NCBI GenBank assembly: GCA_900323505.1
Contig: OOIN01000004.1
Coordinates: forward strand, 434,001-498,000
Direction: 5' to 3'
Length of the DNA: 64,000 bases
DNA from: Ustilago trichophora
Taxonomy: Eukaryota; Basidiomycota; Ustilaginomycetes; Ustilaginales; Ustilaginaceae
Shown here: positions 52,608-63,368 of the stretch, piece by piece
Layout of the letters: every line of letters starts with the position of its first letter
How positions within the stretch are numbered: position 1 is the first letter of the stretch
Translations under genes and position numbers: made by a program
Notes under the pieces: generated by a model
The model's database searches: none
What the model was told of the DNA's origin: nothing
Seen by the model: the letters and a program-made list of their open reading frames with translations, nothing else

Positions 52608-55301
52608 ATGTCCAGAAGCAACGTCAAGCTCGGTCCCACGGCGCTGGCCACGCTAGCCGCTCCATCAGGCTCATCCTTGCGAGCAGCCACCACAGACTCA
52701 CGCATTGCTGTCTCAGCAACCTCACAACGCCTCTCGAACAGTGAATCATCGCACAAAGCGGCGGCAACATCTTCCCGATTGACGGTTTCTTCGCAATGCA
52801 AGAAAAAGGCTGAAAGCACACAAGCAGACTCTCTTAGATATCGCAGCTTCTCGCATCAACCTACATCCGAGGCAGGTAGGAGCTATCTTGCTGTGCAGTC
52901 TTATTTCTCTCGACTTGCAAGGCCTTCGCTTGCGAAGCATGCGTCAGGCAACAGCCAATCGCATGCAGCCGCATCATACTTCCCATCGAGGGATGCTTCA
53001 GGGCAAGACATTGTGTCGTTGAGCTCCATCGCTCGCCAAGCCCGCGCATTCCATGCTGGCCGAGTTTCACGAGCTGATGACCAACCACCAGCAAAGCAGG
53101 ACGAAACGAAGCCGGCGAGTACGTCTCAAGCAGCTTCAGCATCGAAGCCGAGCGCACAGAAAGTCGCGGAAACCCCGAGATCCACCCAACCAGAAAAGAA
53201 AGAGGAACATCTTTTGAAACCTACATCCGCGAGCACAGATTTGACTACCGCCGAGCGCGCCTACCATCACTTTGCCAACTATCCTCGGTCGTTGAGGCGC
53301 CTGGCCATGCGCGCTGTGCCTGCGTCGGGTCAAAGTGGCCCACCTCGCCCATCATCTGGCAACGAGGTCCAGCCGTACGAGCATCACCGATTGCGACCTT
53401 CCAAGGAGGACCTGCTGCGAATCGCACAAGGCTTCTGGACCCGTCTCCGCATCCGTTTCAAGTGGTTCACCATTCGAGGCTTTCGCCGTTTCAACGCGGA
53501 CGATATTAGCGCCTTCTTCACTCTCGGGGGCTTCACTACTGCTGTCTTCATCATTGTGGGAACGACCACCTTCTTCTCGCTCATCTTTGCCGCTCTCAAC
53601 GCTCTAAATTTGCAAGAGTGGATCGCGAGGAAGATCGCCGACTACTTGACAGCAGAGACGGGCGTCACTGTGGTGTTTGAGAGCGCCATCGTGCCCAAGT
53701 GGAAGGAGAGCAAGATCAGCTTCAAGAATGTCTTTATCTCACGCCGCGCTCATGGCGATGTCGACTCGCTGCTCAAGGAGCGCAGGCAAAAGGCAAAAAA
53801 CGGAGGCGCAGATCGACCGAACAAGGTCAAACGTCGCACTGCTGTCACTGCAGGTGATGGCATGGCTTGGGAAGGTACCCACTACGAAGAGGTGGAAGAA
53901 GTCGCACCGCCTATGAGTGATGAAGCTCGCGGGGAGGATCTTGCCGAAGATGACACGGTCAACACCAACTATACCATGTTCGACCTGCAGGTCGACTCGA
54001 TCGATGTCACTCTCAGCCTCCAGCGCTGGTTTGATGGCAAAGGTCTCATCGAAGATGCGGTGATTCGGGGCGTTCGAGGCATTGTCGATCGCCGCAACGT
54101 CTTTTGGGATCCAGACAAGCCCTACGACCCGCGTGCTGCCCGTCGAGAACCGAGCCACGGTGATTTCGAACTGGAATCCCTCAAAGTGGAGGACTTTCTC
54201 GTCACCGTCTACCAGCCAAACGACTTCCGACCTTTCAACTTCAGCATCTTCAGCGCGCATATACCCAAGCTTCGCAAGCAGTGGCTCTTTTACGATCTCC
54301 TCAGCGCCGACTCGATCACGGGTCAAGTGGACGGATGTCTTTTCAGCTTGCATAAACCGCAGAATATCAGCAGAACGGTGGAGCAGGATCGCGAGATGAT
54401 TCATTCCAAGTGGAAGACCATGTCGCGCATGCGAGTCGATGGTGTCAACTTTGACCACATCCAGAACCAGTCGGATCTGACGGGTCCCATCTCGTGGATC
54501 TTGTCGGGCAAATTTGACGTGGTGGCGGATATCAAGTTCCCTCGGGATTTGGATGATGAGGCGGATATCAATACTATCATCATTGAGGTGTTGGACAATT
54601 TGACGGCGGCACTGTCGGGAGAGCCGAACAGGAATCATGATGATGATCCGATTCCGGGACAGCATCGGTTGAGCGGGCCTGCTATCGAGGCGCCTGTGTC
54701 GGCGGTGGGTGCTACTGCCGAAAGGGTGCGCAAGGAGAACGAAGAAGCGCGTCGACAAGGACGTGATCCTCCTGCTCGAGCCGACCGTCAAGCAGCTCAA
54801 CAGCGACAGCAAGGCCACAATCCCTCTACCGCCGAAAAGTCCATCGAATCTTCACCACAACCCAAATCCACCATCCCCCCACCGACCGTAGTGATCGACA
54901 TGGACGTCCGCTTCAAAGATATCAAGGCCGCCGTCCCGCTCTTCACCACCGACATTTCCTACAGTACCAATGCATTTGTCCGTCCCATCGTCGCGTTTAT
55001 GAACGCCAACAAGACGTTGATCCCTATCCGTTGCCGCATAGTCATGGATCTGAGCGAATTCGACGGATCCCTAGACCTCGCTCAAACAGGACTGCTCCCC
55101 GTGGTGTCCGAGAAAATCTACGAGGCCCTGGCGAATCATGTCGCAAGCCAAAATGCTAGCAGCAAGAGATTGAAGAACGTCAGTCTTTGGAGTTTGCAGG
55201 TGAGCGCAAATGCTGCGCTGAATCTGGTGACGCTGCTAAGAGATACGTTGGCGAGGACTACGGGGACTAGTGCGGCGTTGACGAGTAAGAATGCTGCGTA
55301 G
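52608..55301 (+). CDS. Mdm31/Mdm32-family mitochondrial inner-membrane protein
   Basis: An 897-residue protein. The N-terminal 240 residues are Ser/Ala/Arg-rich with few acids in the first 60, compatible with a mitochondrial presequence followed by a disordered linker. A basic segment (RIRFKWFTIRGFRRFNADD) precedes one strong membrane helix (about 304-335, FTTAVFIIVGTTTFFSLIF). The conserved body follows: ETGVTVVFESAIVPKWKESKISFKNVFISRR, YTMFDLQVDSIDVTLSLQRWFDGKGLIED, GVRGIVDR, FRPFNFSIFSAHIPKLRKQWLFYDLLSAD and GQVDGCLFSLHKPQ. In yeast, Mdm31 and Mdm32 hold mitochondrial shape, mtDNA nucleoids and lipid transfer. A Gln/Arg-rich insertion (about 700-760) separates the last conserved block (VIDMDVRFKDIKAAVPLFT). 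Whether it is Mdm31 or Mdm32 cannot be told here. No intron. Confidence 0.9.
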   Translation: MSRSNVKLGPTALATLAAPSGSSLRAATTDSRIAVSATSQRLSNSESSHKAAATSSRLTVSSQCKKKAESTQADSLRYRSFSHQPTSEAGRSYLAVQSYFSRLARPSLAKHASGNSQSHAAASYFPSRDASGQDIVSLSSIARQARAFHAGRVSRADDQPPAKQDETKPASTSQAASASKPSAQKVAETPRSTQPEKKEEHLLKPTSASTDLTTAERAYHHFANYPRSLRRLAMRAVPASGQSGPPRPSSGNEVQPYEHHRLRPSKEDLLRIAQGFWTRLRIRFKWFTIRGFRRFNADDISAFFTLGGFTTAVFIIVGTTTFFSLIFAALNALNLQEWIARKIADYLTAETGVTVVFESAIVPKWKESKISFKNVFISRRAHGDVDSLLKERRQKAKNGGADRPNKVKRRTAVTAGDGMAWEGTHYEEVEEVAPPMSDEARGEDLAEDDTVNTNYTMFDLQVDSIDVTLSLQRWFDGKGLIEDAVIRGVRGIVDRRNVFWDPDKPYDPRAARREPSHGDFELESLKVEDFLVTVYQPNDFRPFNFSIFSAHIPKLRKQWLFYDLLSADSITGQVDGCLFSLHKPQNISRTVEQDREMIHSKWKTMSRMRVDGVNFDHIQNQSDLTGPISWILSGKFDVVADIKFPRDLDDEADINTIIIEVLDNLTAALSGEPNRNHDDDPIPGQHRLSGPAIEAPVSAVGATAERVRKENEEARRQGRDPPARADRQAAQQRQQGHNPSTAEKSIESSPQPKSTIPPPTVVIDMDVRFKDIKAAVPLFTTDISYSTNAFVRPIVAFMNANKTLIPIRCRIVMDLSEFDGSLDLAQTGLLPVVSEKIYEALANHVASQNASSKRLKNVSLWSLQVSANAALNLVTLLRDTLARTTGTSAALTSKNAA

Positions 55302-55760
55302 AAAAGTGCAAGATTCACACATATCCTACCATCTCGTATTCATATTCATATATCACCCCTCTCAACTTTTATATGGAAGCCACAATGTGTGCCTTTTTGA
55401 TTCTGACTGTTTGGCAATGTGTCGTGATAGTGCTGTGCCAAGAAGAGATGGATGTATGAAGTCCATGTGCGTGTGTGTTTTTTGAGACCAGAAAGATCGC
55501 AGGAAGCGACGACGGAGGGACGTGAAGCAGTTCGGCGCATTTGCTGGCTATTGGAGTCTGACCGGCAATCTAAATTTGATCCAAGCCGTCAGCACGGAAG
55601 AAGCTTTTCCGCTTGCCTCACATCTTTGAAAAGCACGGACCCCAATGCCAATTATGAGATTTGCTTGTACTGTGTCCTTCTTCCAGACAACCACCAATAT
55701 CTTGTCTTTTTCTCGCCTCTAGCTTTGTTGCAACGCTTAGTTTGAACAGGAATATTCACG
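55302..55760. other. Intergenic region before the aminotransferase gene
   Basis: A 459-bp spacer between same-strand genes. Nothing beyond short T/C-rich patches and a small GTGTGTGTTTTTTG tract near 55470 was seen. Confidence 0.6.
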
Positions 55761-57360
55761 ATGACTAGCACGTTTTCAAAGGACCAACTCAAGGCAGTAA
55801 GAGCGCAATTTCCTGCTTTGGTAGCTGCTGATGCTGCGCAAGGTGCTGCTAGTGGATACGGTATGTTGTTGTTCCGCACCATTCTACATCTTTGAAGGTT
55901 GTCGCTCACAAATGTAAGTTGATTGTTTGATTTGTTCGACTTTGGTAGTCTATGCCGAGAATGCTGGTGGCTCTCAAGTCCTCTCGTCCGTAGCCGAATC
56001 CATCAGCTCGTATTTGCTCAACACCAATGTTCAAATGGCCAACTATGGCTTGGCCAAGCGAGCCGAGAGCAAGGTATCGTTGGGTACTTGTGCAGCTGCT
56101 GCACTGCTGGGTGCGGATAGTGCCGAGGATGTTATGATTGGACAAAGTGCTACGTCTTTGGTTGCGGCGATCGCGGCTATGATTGAGAATAAGGTGCTGG
56201 AAGATAGGAAGGGCGATAAGGAGGTGGAGGGGTTGTGGAAGGAAGGCGATGAGATCGTGATTAGCGATGCCGATCATGAGACGAATCGAGGTGCTTGGAC
56301 TCGGATGGCGGAGAGGCTGGGGTTGGTGATTAAACACTGGCCTGTGAGCGCTACTGCCACCGCTGATCCGAGTAAGAACCCCTTTGCAGTGACGTTGGAC
56401 CCCAAGATTCTCTCAGGTCTCCTTACACCCAAGACGAGATTGGTAGCCTTCACAGCCTGCTCCAACCTCCTCGGCGCCTTCACCCCGATCTCGGAAGCCG
56501 TTTCGGTCATTCGCTCTGTCACACCTGCGGCCTTGGTCGCCGTAGACTGTGTTGCTTTCGCCCCACATCGTCGGGTAACCCCTTCAAGCTGGGGCGTTGA
56601 CATTGCTTTCTTCAGCATGTACAAGATCTACGGTGCCCACGTAGGTGCTATGTACGTCAACCCTTCCATCAAATCACGTGCTCTTAAACGACTCAATCAC
56701 TTCTTCCTTCAACCGCCCTCCTCCGAAATTCCCGGAATGTATCCTTACCAGACGAGCAGTGTTCAGTACGAGCTGAATCACAGTATCGCTGCAGTTGCCG
56801 ATTATCTCGTTTCTCTCGGACAGGGAATTGTAGGATCGGGAAAAAGGGTGGATTGGAACGCCGTATACTCCGCATCTACCCCTTCTTCTTCTTCTTCTTC
56901 TTTTTCTTTGTCTTCGGAAGAGGGAGAGTTGGTAAAGATGACCAAGAAAGAAGTAGATTCCGCTCTGGAAGAAGCATTTTCCAAAATCGCAAAGCACGAA
57001 TCAACCCTCATGTCCGCCTTGATCCCCACCCTGCTCAAATATCACCACAAAGGAGTTCGAATCGTAGGTCCCCAAGAATACGACTCTACCACCCGTGCAC
57101 CCACTGTAGCTTTCGCAACCATCAACAACGACAATGGCAACCATCGTGTTGGTACGAGCAAACTTATCCACAGCAAACTCGTCGAATCTGGTAAAATGGG
57201 CGCACAACAGGGTCACATGTACGCCCACAAGTTGGTCTCAAGTTTGGGTTTGGATTTGATCGATGGTGTCGTCAGATTAAGCTTTGTTCACTATAATACC
57301 GAGGAGGAAGTGAAGCGGGTTGTACAATTGCTGGAGAAGGTGTTGGACGAGGTGCTATAG
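55761..57360 (+). CDS. PLP-dependent class V aminotransferase fold enzyme (cysteine desulfurase-like), two exons
   Basis: Exon 1 55761-55860, intron 55861-55948 (GTATGT...GGTAG, 88 nt), exon 2 55949-57360, giving 503 residues. The junction reads ASGY-VYAENAGGSQV, the FxxNAGG start of this fold. Later landmarks are ISDADHETNRGAW (PLP-stacking His), LVAVDCVAFAPH (PLP-binding Asp), and FFSMYKIYGAHVGAMY, whose Lys forms the PLP aldimine. The C-terminal VVRLSFVHYNTEEEV is also typical. In SufS/CsdA-type desulfurases a catalytic Cys lies in a loop before this; here the segment reads GHMYAHKL with no Cys, so sulfur transfer is unlikely and a lyase, epimerase or aminotransferase reaction is possible. 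A Ser-rich insertion (about 340-350) is coded by a TCT repeat. The start is the only ATG in exon 1. Confidence 0.88.
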
Positions 57361-57758
57361 TAAGGTAGAGAGAGAGAGGGGGGGGGGGGGGGGAGAGAGA
57401 GAATGTTGGTTTAGGTGGAGGTAGTCGAAATGAATTCAAAGATCTTTGATGAGTACTTGTTGTCATTGTGACTTGGAATGTTAGGAGAGAAGGGTCTTGT
57501 TTGCGAATCATGAATGTCCAAAGCTGAAGCAGTTGCCGCTTGGCTGTGCTCAAACACTGCTTGTAGGGTTAGAAACTTGGCACTGCACTTTGTAGGCTTC
57601 GACTCTTTTGTGAATGGGCAACCTCTTTCTGGAGGCTGCGTTGGGTGATGTTTTGGTGTTTGTGTCTTCTTGAAGCCTTGAATCATTCACAGTTGATTCA
57701 GGTGCTTGCATTTGGTTTCGTGGGGGAATGATATCTCTCTATTGCAGTGGTCTTTTTG
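57361..57758. other. Convergent spacer with GA and G16 tract
   Basis: A 398-bp spacer between the aminotransferase stop and the stop of the small zinc-finger gene. It begins with AG repeats and a G16 run (57378-57393) within GA sequence. No gene. Confidence 0.6.
57378..57393 (+). repeat. G16 homopolymer flanked by GA repeats
   Basis: A run of 16 G residues about 18 nt after the aminotransferase stop, flanked on both sides by GA dinucleotides. G-quadruplex formation is possible; the run length may be uncertain in assembly. Confidence 0.85.
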
Positions 57759-58248
57759 TTAGACGGTAAAGCTGCTCTCTGGAGGACAAGTATCTTTTGG
57801 ATGTTTATTCTCAAAGTGTTCCTTTAAAACTTTATAGTTCTACCAAATCCATATCAATCCCAAAAAAAAAGTTCTGTACGTTGTCAGAGAACCAACCAAC
57901 CATCTAAACCCACTGTGATATCTTCACATGAAAACTTTCATGCTTGCTCATACTGTATGTGCCCTTGGACTGTTGACAACTTACAGGATTCTGTCCTTTA
58001 CAAGTGGGACAAGTAAATTTCAACCCCTTTTGACGAGCTTCTCCAAGTTGAGATTTACCTGTACCTGCACCCGAAGCTGCTTTCTTCCTAGCTGCTTCTT
58101 GAGCTGCTTGCTTTGCATGACCACGAACCTAAACCCCCAAAATACCCAAGATCAAAACGTACAACATGCTTTATCCGTCAGAACCTTTTTCATTCCTTTC
58201 CTCTAAACTCCCCTCTTGATACGGTCTGGTTTCATCTCAACTTACCAT
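57759..58248 (-). CDS. Small single C2H2 zinc-finger protein (zf-met2/At2g23090-like), three exons
   Basis: Found by splice-site reading; the exons are too short to stand out as ORFs. Exon 1 contains only the ATG (58248-58246); intron 1 is 58245-58129 (GTAAGT...TTTAG); exon 2 is 58128-57985; intron 2 is 57984-57840 (GTAAGT...GGTAG); exon 3 is 57839-57759 with a TAA stop. The product has 75 residues: a basic, Ala/Gln-rich start (MVRGHAKQAAQEAARKKA), SQLGEARQKG, then LKFTCPTCKGQNPNYKVLKEHFENKHP with the zinc-binding C-x2-C...H-x4-H pattern. Small eukaryotic proteins of this type have about 70-80 residues, the same SQL...GLKFxCPxC core and HFExKHPK end. The function of the family is poorly known; nucleic acid binding is plausible. 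Confidence 0.85.
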
Positions 58249-58857
58249 CTTGATAAACGTCGTCGTACAAAGAGCAAGTAGAGACGAGTAATAAGGATAT
58301 AAAAAAAAAAAAAAAAAAGGAGCAAGGAGGAGGCGGATGCAATCAAGATCGCAAAGTCAAGAGCCAAGAAGGAAGACAGAGACAAGATTGGGTTTGGGTT
58401 CAGGGTTCAATAGAAACCGTAGATACTGTAAAGTGTGTCTTCCGACATCCGACCACCAAACCAACACCTGCCCACTCCACGTTCTATTTTTAAAGCCTCA
58501 ATTTTTAACTTGCCTTTTTTTTTCTACCGTTTCACGCTGCACCATGTTCCTTTGACAAAGTGATTTTTATCGCACCCAAAATATCAATCCACTCAAAGCC
58601 ACCTCCTGAAACCCCTTTGTAAAAAGTAGAATAGCATACCGATGAAAAGAGACTTTTCTTACAGGCTACGAGAGAGACATAGATAGAGAGAAAGAGGAGA
58701 CCATTACAACTGGTTTACATACGGCGAGGATTCGGTGATTCGGGAGATTGTCGAGGCTGGGGAGGAAGCTTTTTAAGGGGAAAGGGTGACAAATTCCATA
58801 CAAGATGACAACAACATTACTTGGACTTCTTTTTTAGAGTGTTTGTCCATCCATCCA
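58249..58857. other. Intergenic region upstream of the zinc-finger gene / downstream of the Nrg1-like gene
   Basis: About 0.6 kb. It contains an A18 tract (58301-58318), one TACTGTA (58424-58430), a T-rich patch near 58500-58530 and a GA-rich stretch near 58670-58700 that lies in the 3' region of the Nrg1-like gene. No gene. Confidence 0.6.
58301..58318 (+). repeat. A18 homopolymer
   Basis: A run of 18 A residues about 50 nt upstream of the small zinc-finger gene ATG (T18 on its coding strand). Confidence 0.9.
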
Positions 58858-60981
58858 TCACCATCTTCTCGCCGCGTTGTTGAGCGGAGGCAAAGTGATT
58901 TTGGGATCGGTACTCAATCCACTCCTGAGGCTGCTGGACATGGTTTTCCTATCAAGGTCCAGGGTGTCTTCTCCGCCGCCCCGGGCTGACGAGATGGGCG
59001 GGAGGGAAGATGAGGAAGTCGAAGAGGAAGAGGGGTAGTTGGTGGATCGATCGGAACTGTATGGGTGCTGGTAAGCGGCGCTAGCGGTGAGCCTGCCACG
59101 GGAGGCTGACAACGAAGCAGCGCTTTGAGCCGACGCAGCGGCGCTGGACAACTTGTCCAGGGCCGAAGCAGCGATACCCTCGGGAACCGAGTAAGCGCTC
59201 GAGGTAGGGCTCGATTTAGGGCTCTGCGAGGATCTTGCCGAAGGAACGACAGACACGGGTGCCGAAGCGGCGTGTTGCGAACCAATAGGCATGGCACGAG
59301 AAGCAGGGAGAGGTGGAGGCAAAGCGGCTACACTCGGGGTTACACGATCGCGCTGATTGCTGCTGGTAGAGGTACTGCGACGGTGGTAGTCGGCAGGCGA
59401 TTCGTAGTCGGATCGTCGATCACCACCGGCGAGTTCGGGATCCAGCGAAGACGAGGCCATCCTCGACGAGGGGTCGTACATGTCTCGTCGATGCGGGGAG
59501 ACCGAGACTGCCGAACGAGGGTAGCCGGCAGGAGCGAAGCGTGGGTCAATGTAAGGTGCTTGCGCCTGGTTCCATGCTGCAGCAGGAGGGGCAGACGAGG
59601 CAGGGTAACCACCATTCATCCCAGCGTCGCGAGCATAGGGTGCAGGAGGGGCAGGATCGCGGTATCGAGGATCGTAGGAAACCGCTCCGTGAGGTAACGA
59701 CAGTCGACCCTGCTTCATCTGTGTCGACCAGTAGTCACCAGGAGCCTCGTACGGTCCAGCATCCATTCCCGATCCGGGCAGACTCGCTTCCCTCTTCATA
59801 CGAGGATCGTCAATCGAAGAAGGCGAGGTGCTACGATCGTCATCGAGCCCTCCGCGCAGGGACTCGCGTCGACTACGAGGCATGCCCACCATCCTTTCGA
59901 TGGTCTCACCCTTTTTGCGGCCATGCTGATCTTTGACCTCGTGAACGACCGCGATAGCGGTACCATCCTCGAGGGCGCGTCGGCCGAGTTCAGCTTTGGC
60001 TTCCGCCTCGGCATCGGCGGCGTCGAGGTCGAGGTGATCGAGCTCGAGCTGTGCTGCTGCATCACGAGCCTGTGCCGATTGGGAGGCGCGACCTTTGGGA
60101 TGCAAAATGTGTGTTCGGTAGTGCTGCAGGCTGTTGTCCTGTCGGGAGAAACGGGCTTTGCAGCCGGGGAAAGTGCAACGGTAGGGTTTTTGACCCGTGT
60201 GGATGCGATTGTGACGGGCGGCGTGGCCGCTGGTAGAGAAAGTCTTGTCGCAACCGGGATGTTGGCAGGGGTAGCGTTTCTTGCCACCAACAGTGATGGC
60301 GCCGGACCCGCCGTCTTTGCCGGTCCGCTTGGCCATGCCGTTGGCAGCTGCTGCTTCACCGTAAGGCATGGTACGGTCGAAAGGATGCATGCTATCCGAG
60401 CTGCTGCTGGAAGAACGTCGACTGTAGTCGTTGGGATCGAGATAGGCGCCCGATCGGTCCCACTGACCTGGAGGGAAAATACCGGTAGCAGAGGGAGGAA
60501 GAGGTTCACCGGGACGCATACCTAGCGTCTGCGGGGAAGAAGAAATGTGATTGCCGCGAAGCACTTTGTGTCCCTGCAATCCACGATGCTGATGATGGTG
60601 ATGCTGATGCGGAGATTCAGAGAGTTCACCAGGTACTTCGATGGGGGGCAAACGTCTCGACTCACCTCCGCCAAAAGCTGCTGGTTTGGACTTGGAGGCT
60701 CGAGCGTCGTACGAGAAGTCGAGCGAGGTAGGGGGAGAGGTAGAGGCAGTGGAGCGGTCGCCACTGCGTAAAAGCGATTCTGTCGAGGATGAGGTAGAAG
60801 AATCAAAGGCAGAATGGGACATACTTGTCGGGGATTGATGAGAGCTGCGGTAGTACGGATGATCCGAGAACGAGTTGTGTGACACTTGCTCCGATTTGTA
60901 CTGCGGCAAAGGCGGTGGTGGAGCACGGTCGTTGAGCAAAGAAACGACGCCTCCGGAAGATGGTAGGGTGAATGGTGCCAT
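58858..60981 (-). CDS. C2H2 zinc-finger transcription factor, Nrg1/Nrg2-like
   Basis: A 707-residue protein with two adjacent C2H2 fingers at about residues 237-292: YPCQHPGCDKTFSTSGHAARHNRIH and YRCTFPGCKARFSRQDNSLQHYRTH, given here as separate fingers. The pairing TSGHxARHNRIHTG with RFSRxDNxxQHYRTH is the specificity signature of yeast Nrg1/Nrg2, which recruit Tup1-Ssn6 to repress glucose- and alkaline-regulated and filamentation genes. The rest is Ser/Pro/Ala-rich and disordered, with a poly-Pro start (APPPPLPQY) and many Arg/Tyr-rich stretches after the fingers. The ATG at 60981 is the first in the frame. A pyrimidine-rich leader of up to about 2 kb appears to precede it. Orthology to Nrg1 is inferred from the fingers only. 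Confidence 0.85.
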   Translation of the reverse strand: MAPFTLPSSGGVVSLLNDRAPPPPLPQYKSEQVSHNSFSDHPYYRSSHQSPTSMSHSAFDSSTSSSTESLLRSGDRSTASTSPPTSLDFSYDARASKSKPAAFGGGESRRLPPIEVPGELSESPHQHHHHQHRGLQGHKVLRGNHISSSPQTLGMRPGEPLPPSATGIFPPGQWDRSGAYLDPNDYSRRSSSSSSDSMHPFDRTMPYGEAAAANGMAKRTGKDGGSGAITVGGKKRYPCQHPGCDKTFSTSGHAARHNRIHTGQKPYRCTFPGCKARFSRQDNSLQHYRTHILHPKGRASQSAQARDAAAQLELDHLDLDAADAEAEAKAELGRRALEDGTAIAVVHEVKDQHGRKKGETIERMVGMPRSRRESLRGGLDDDRSTSPSSIDDPRMKREASLPGSGMDAGPYEAPGDYWSTQMKQGRLSLPHGAVSYDPRYRDPAPPAPYARDAGMNGGYPASSAPPAAAWNQAQAPYIDPRFAPAGYPRSAVSVSPHRRDMYDPSSRMASSSLDPELAGGDRRSDYESPADYHRRSTSTSSNQRDRVTPSVAALPPPLPASRAMPIGSQHAASAPVSVVPSARSSQSPKSSPTSSAYSVPEGIAASALDKLSSAAASAQSAASLSASRGRLTASAAYQHPYSSDRSTNYPSSSSTSSSSLPPISSARGGGEDTLDLDRKTMSSSLRSGLSTDPKITLPPLNNAARRW

Positions 60982-62422
60982 AAAGGAGCGATGGGACCGC
61001 GATCGAGATGGGTCTTTATTTGAGAGCCCGTAAAGCGAGAAAAGAGTCGGATGCGAATGTCACAGCAAATGATAAAAGCTGTAGATACAAACGCACGGAT
61101 GCAGAACCTGTCCTCTCAAAAGCAAGGCTGAGAAATCGTGTATTGGGCAGGAGTCGCTCGGTTGCTGATTGGTCAAGGAAAAGGGTCGGCGAGTCTACGT
61201 CTCTGGTGCTTTCTAGCAGAAAAGTCTGATGGAGTCGCGTTGGAAAGATCGTCTTAAGATGTAGAGCGATCTGTTGCGGGGTTGTCGAGAGAGAATGCGA
61301 TCGGTCTACTTGAACATGGGAAGAGCCGAGTTGTAAGACGCGTTGGTGTTTGAAGCTTGACGTTGCTGGTATGATGCTGGCTACGTCGAAGAAGATGGTG
61401 TGATGGAGCTTTGCTGTAAATGGTGATTGTAGAGCGTTTGTTGTCTTTGGGTGCTGATAGCGTTGGTCGATGCGTGTAGAGCAAAGTGTAGAGATAATCG
61501 ACGTCGATATTATGATGATGATGGTAGTGGTGGTGGATGGGAGGGGGGGGGACAAGGATCAAGTTGGACGAGATCTCAGGCTGCTATGGCGTGGGAGGGA
61601 GAGCAGAGCCACAGAAAGAAGAGTCAACGGCAGCAGAGAAGGAGGAGACGACAGGGCAGAAAGGCACTGGAACGTCACGCACACGACTGAAGCCAACGGG
61701 AAACCTGGGTTTTGGTAGCACCCTTGCTAAAGTTAGCAGCGTGGAAGGAGCGGAGCTGGAAGCGTGTGACGACAAACGGAGAGAGGAGCAACGACGGATG
61801 CAGATAGCACGGCGTCTTGTTTGAGCAGGTCGACAGGCAAGGTGCGGCGTCCACCAAAGAGTTGATGCGGCGACTCTGGTGATACAGGGAAACGGCGAGA
61901 CGATGATGGGATGAATGCCGCCAAAAGAGTGGAAGCGAGACAAAATGATGGAAGGGGGAGAATGGGTTTGTCCGAGAGATCTGCGAAAGACGAGGACAAT
62001 GGCTGTTGTTGTTTCTGACGGATTAACTTTGTCGATAGGCGGAAGAGTGAGGATGAGCAAGTAAAGCGCAACGGGAAGAGTTGTGGCTTGAGGAGACAGA
62101 GATGTGTAACAGGATGGATGAGGTCACAGCGTGGTGTGAGGGTATGATTGTGTGTGTTGGTCGTGGGTAGATAGGACACCAATAGTCTGGCTATGCGGTC
62201 AAGGTACAGCGAGTCGCGATTTGCAAGGGTCGACGAAAGCTCATGCAGGCAAGGCGGGCGAGCTGTACTGTTGGTTGATGTCAAGGGAAGACGATGACGA
62301 AAGAGGATGGTAGAAAGGAAAGCCAGGGAAGAAAGGGTCTAGCGTGGCTGAGGGGAGAGATGGCGAGGGTCTTGTCAGCCACGAAGAGAGGACAAGAGGA
62401 AGTCCAAGCAATCGTGACGCGA

Positions 62423-62480
62423 GGCAGGCAGGCAGGCAGATTGAAGCGAGCAGATATGCTGGGCTGGCTGGCTGGCTGGC
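62423..62480 (+). repeat. GGCA and GGCT tetranucleotide tandem repeats
   Basis: Four GGCA copies around 62424-62439, then about four GGCT copies around 62464-62479, separated by unrelated DNA. Confidence 0.75.
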
Positions 62481-63350
62481 AAAAGAGAAAAGAGAAAAAA
62501 AGTTGGGTGAGGGTTGAGGGAAAAAAGAGAGACCCTTCGGGGAAGGGCGAAGAGTGGACCCAGGCAACGATGAGGGAGAGGGAAGCAAGGAAAAGAAAAG
62601 TGAAGAGGAGAGCCGAGCCTGAACGGAAGGAGGAGGAGAGAGAGAGAGAGAGAGAAGTGAGATGATGCTGCTATGATGCAGCCATCCACACAGAGTTAGT
62701 CTTGAAGGGACGGCAGAGGAAGAGAAAGGAGAAAGAGGGGGAAGGGAAATCGCCGCAGCGACCGAGTTGGAAGGGGGGTGCGGTGATGGATGATGATGAT
62801 GATGGTGATGACGATGCGGGCGGAAGATGATGATGATATGATGATGATGCTGATGCCTGGTTGTGATGCTGTCTCTGCAGGCGAAAGAGGACAGGTCCAA
62901 AGCAGAAAAAGGAACGGGCGAAAGACCAGAGTCCGAGTCGACTCGACTCGATTCGTTCAGGGTTCGATTTGCCAAGTTCAGGGTTCGCCAACCGCAAGCA
63001 CACAGGGCGAGATTACGAAGATTTCGAAGACAGAAGAAGACACACAAAAAAAAAGGACACACACACACCCCTGTGATGCACCACACATCACCACTCTCTT
63101 CTTTTCGCTCTAAAAGCAGGGTTCGTGTCGGTTGACGTTGTCCAACTCAAAGCTCTGATTGACAGGACGATCGGACGCCATCCCGACCTTGGAATTGAAA
63201 AATAAATAATAAATTACAAAAACTACACAGTAAAAACCCAGGATGTCTACGGCTCTGCTCTTTCTTGCCGCAATCGGAGAACCAAGCAAGAACGAACGAG
63301 TTAGGCCAAGGCAGCCAGACTCTCAGAGACTCTTCGCAGGGTCCGTCCAT

Positions 63351-63368
63351 CACACACACACACACACA
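63351..63368 (+). repeat. (CA)9 microsatellite
   Basis: Nine CA units, followed by GA-rich sequence. Confidence 0.9.

Noticed and set aside
53739..54818. 359-residue antisense ORF over Mdm31/32
   Set aside because: The opposite strand encodes highly conserved Mdm31/32 motifs throughout.
62241..63086. 281-residue minus-strand ORF upstream of the Nrg1-like gene
   Set aside because: Composed of Ser/Leu/Pro/His runs from microsatellite and pyrimidine-rich DNA; looks like leader sequence, not protein.
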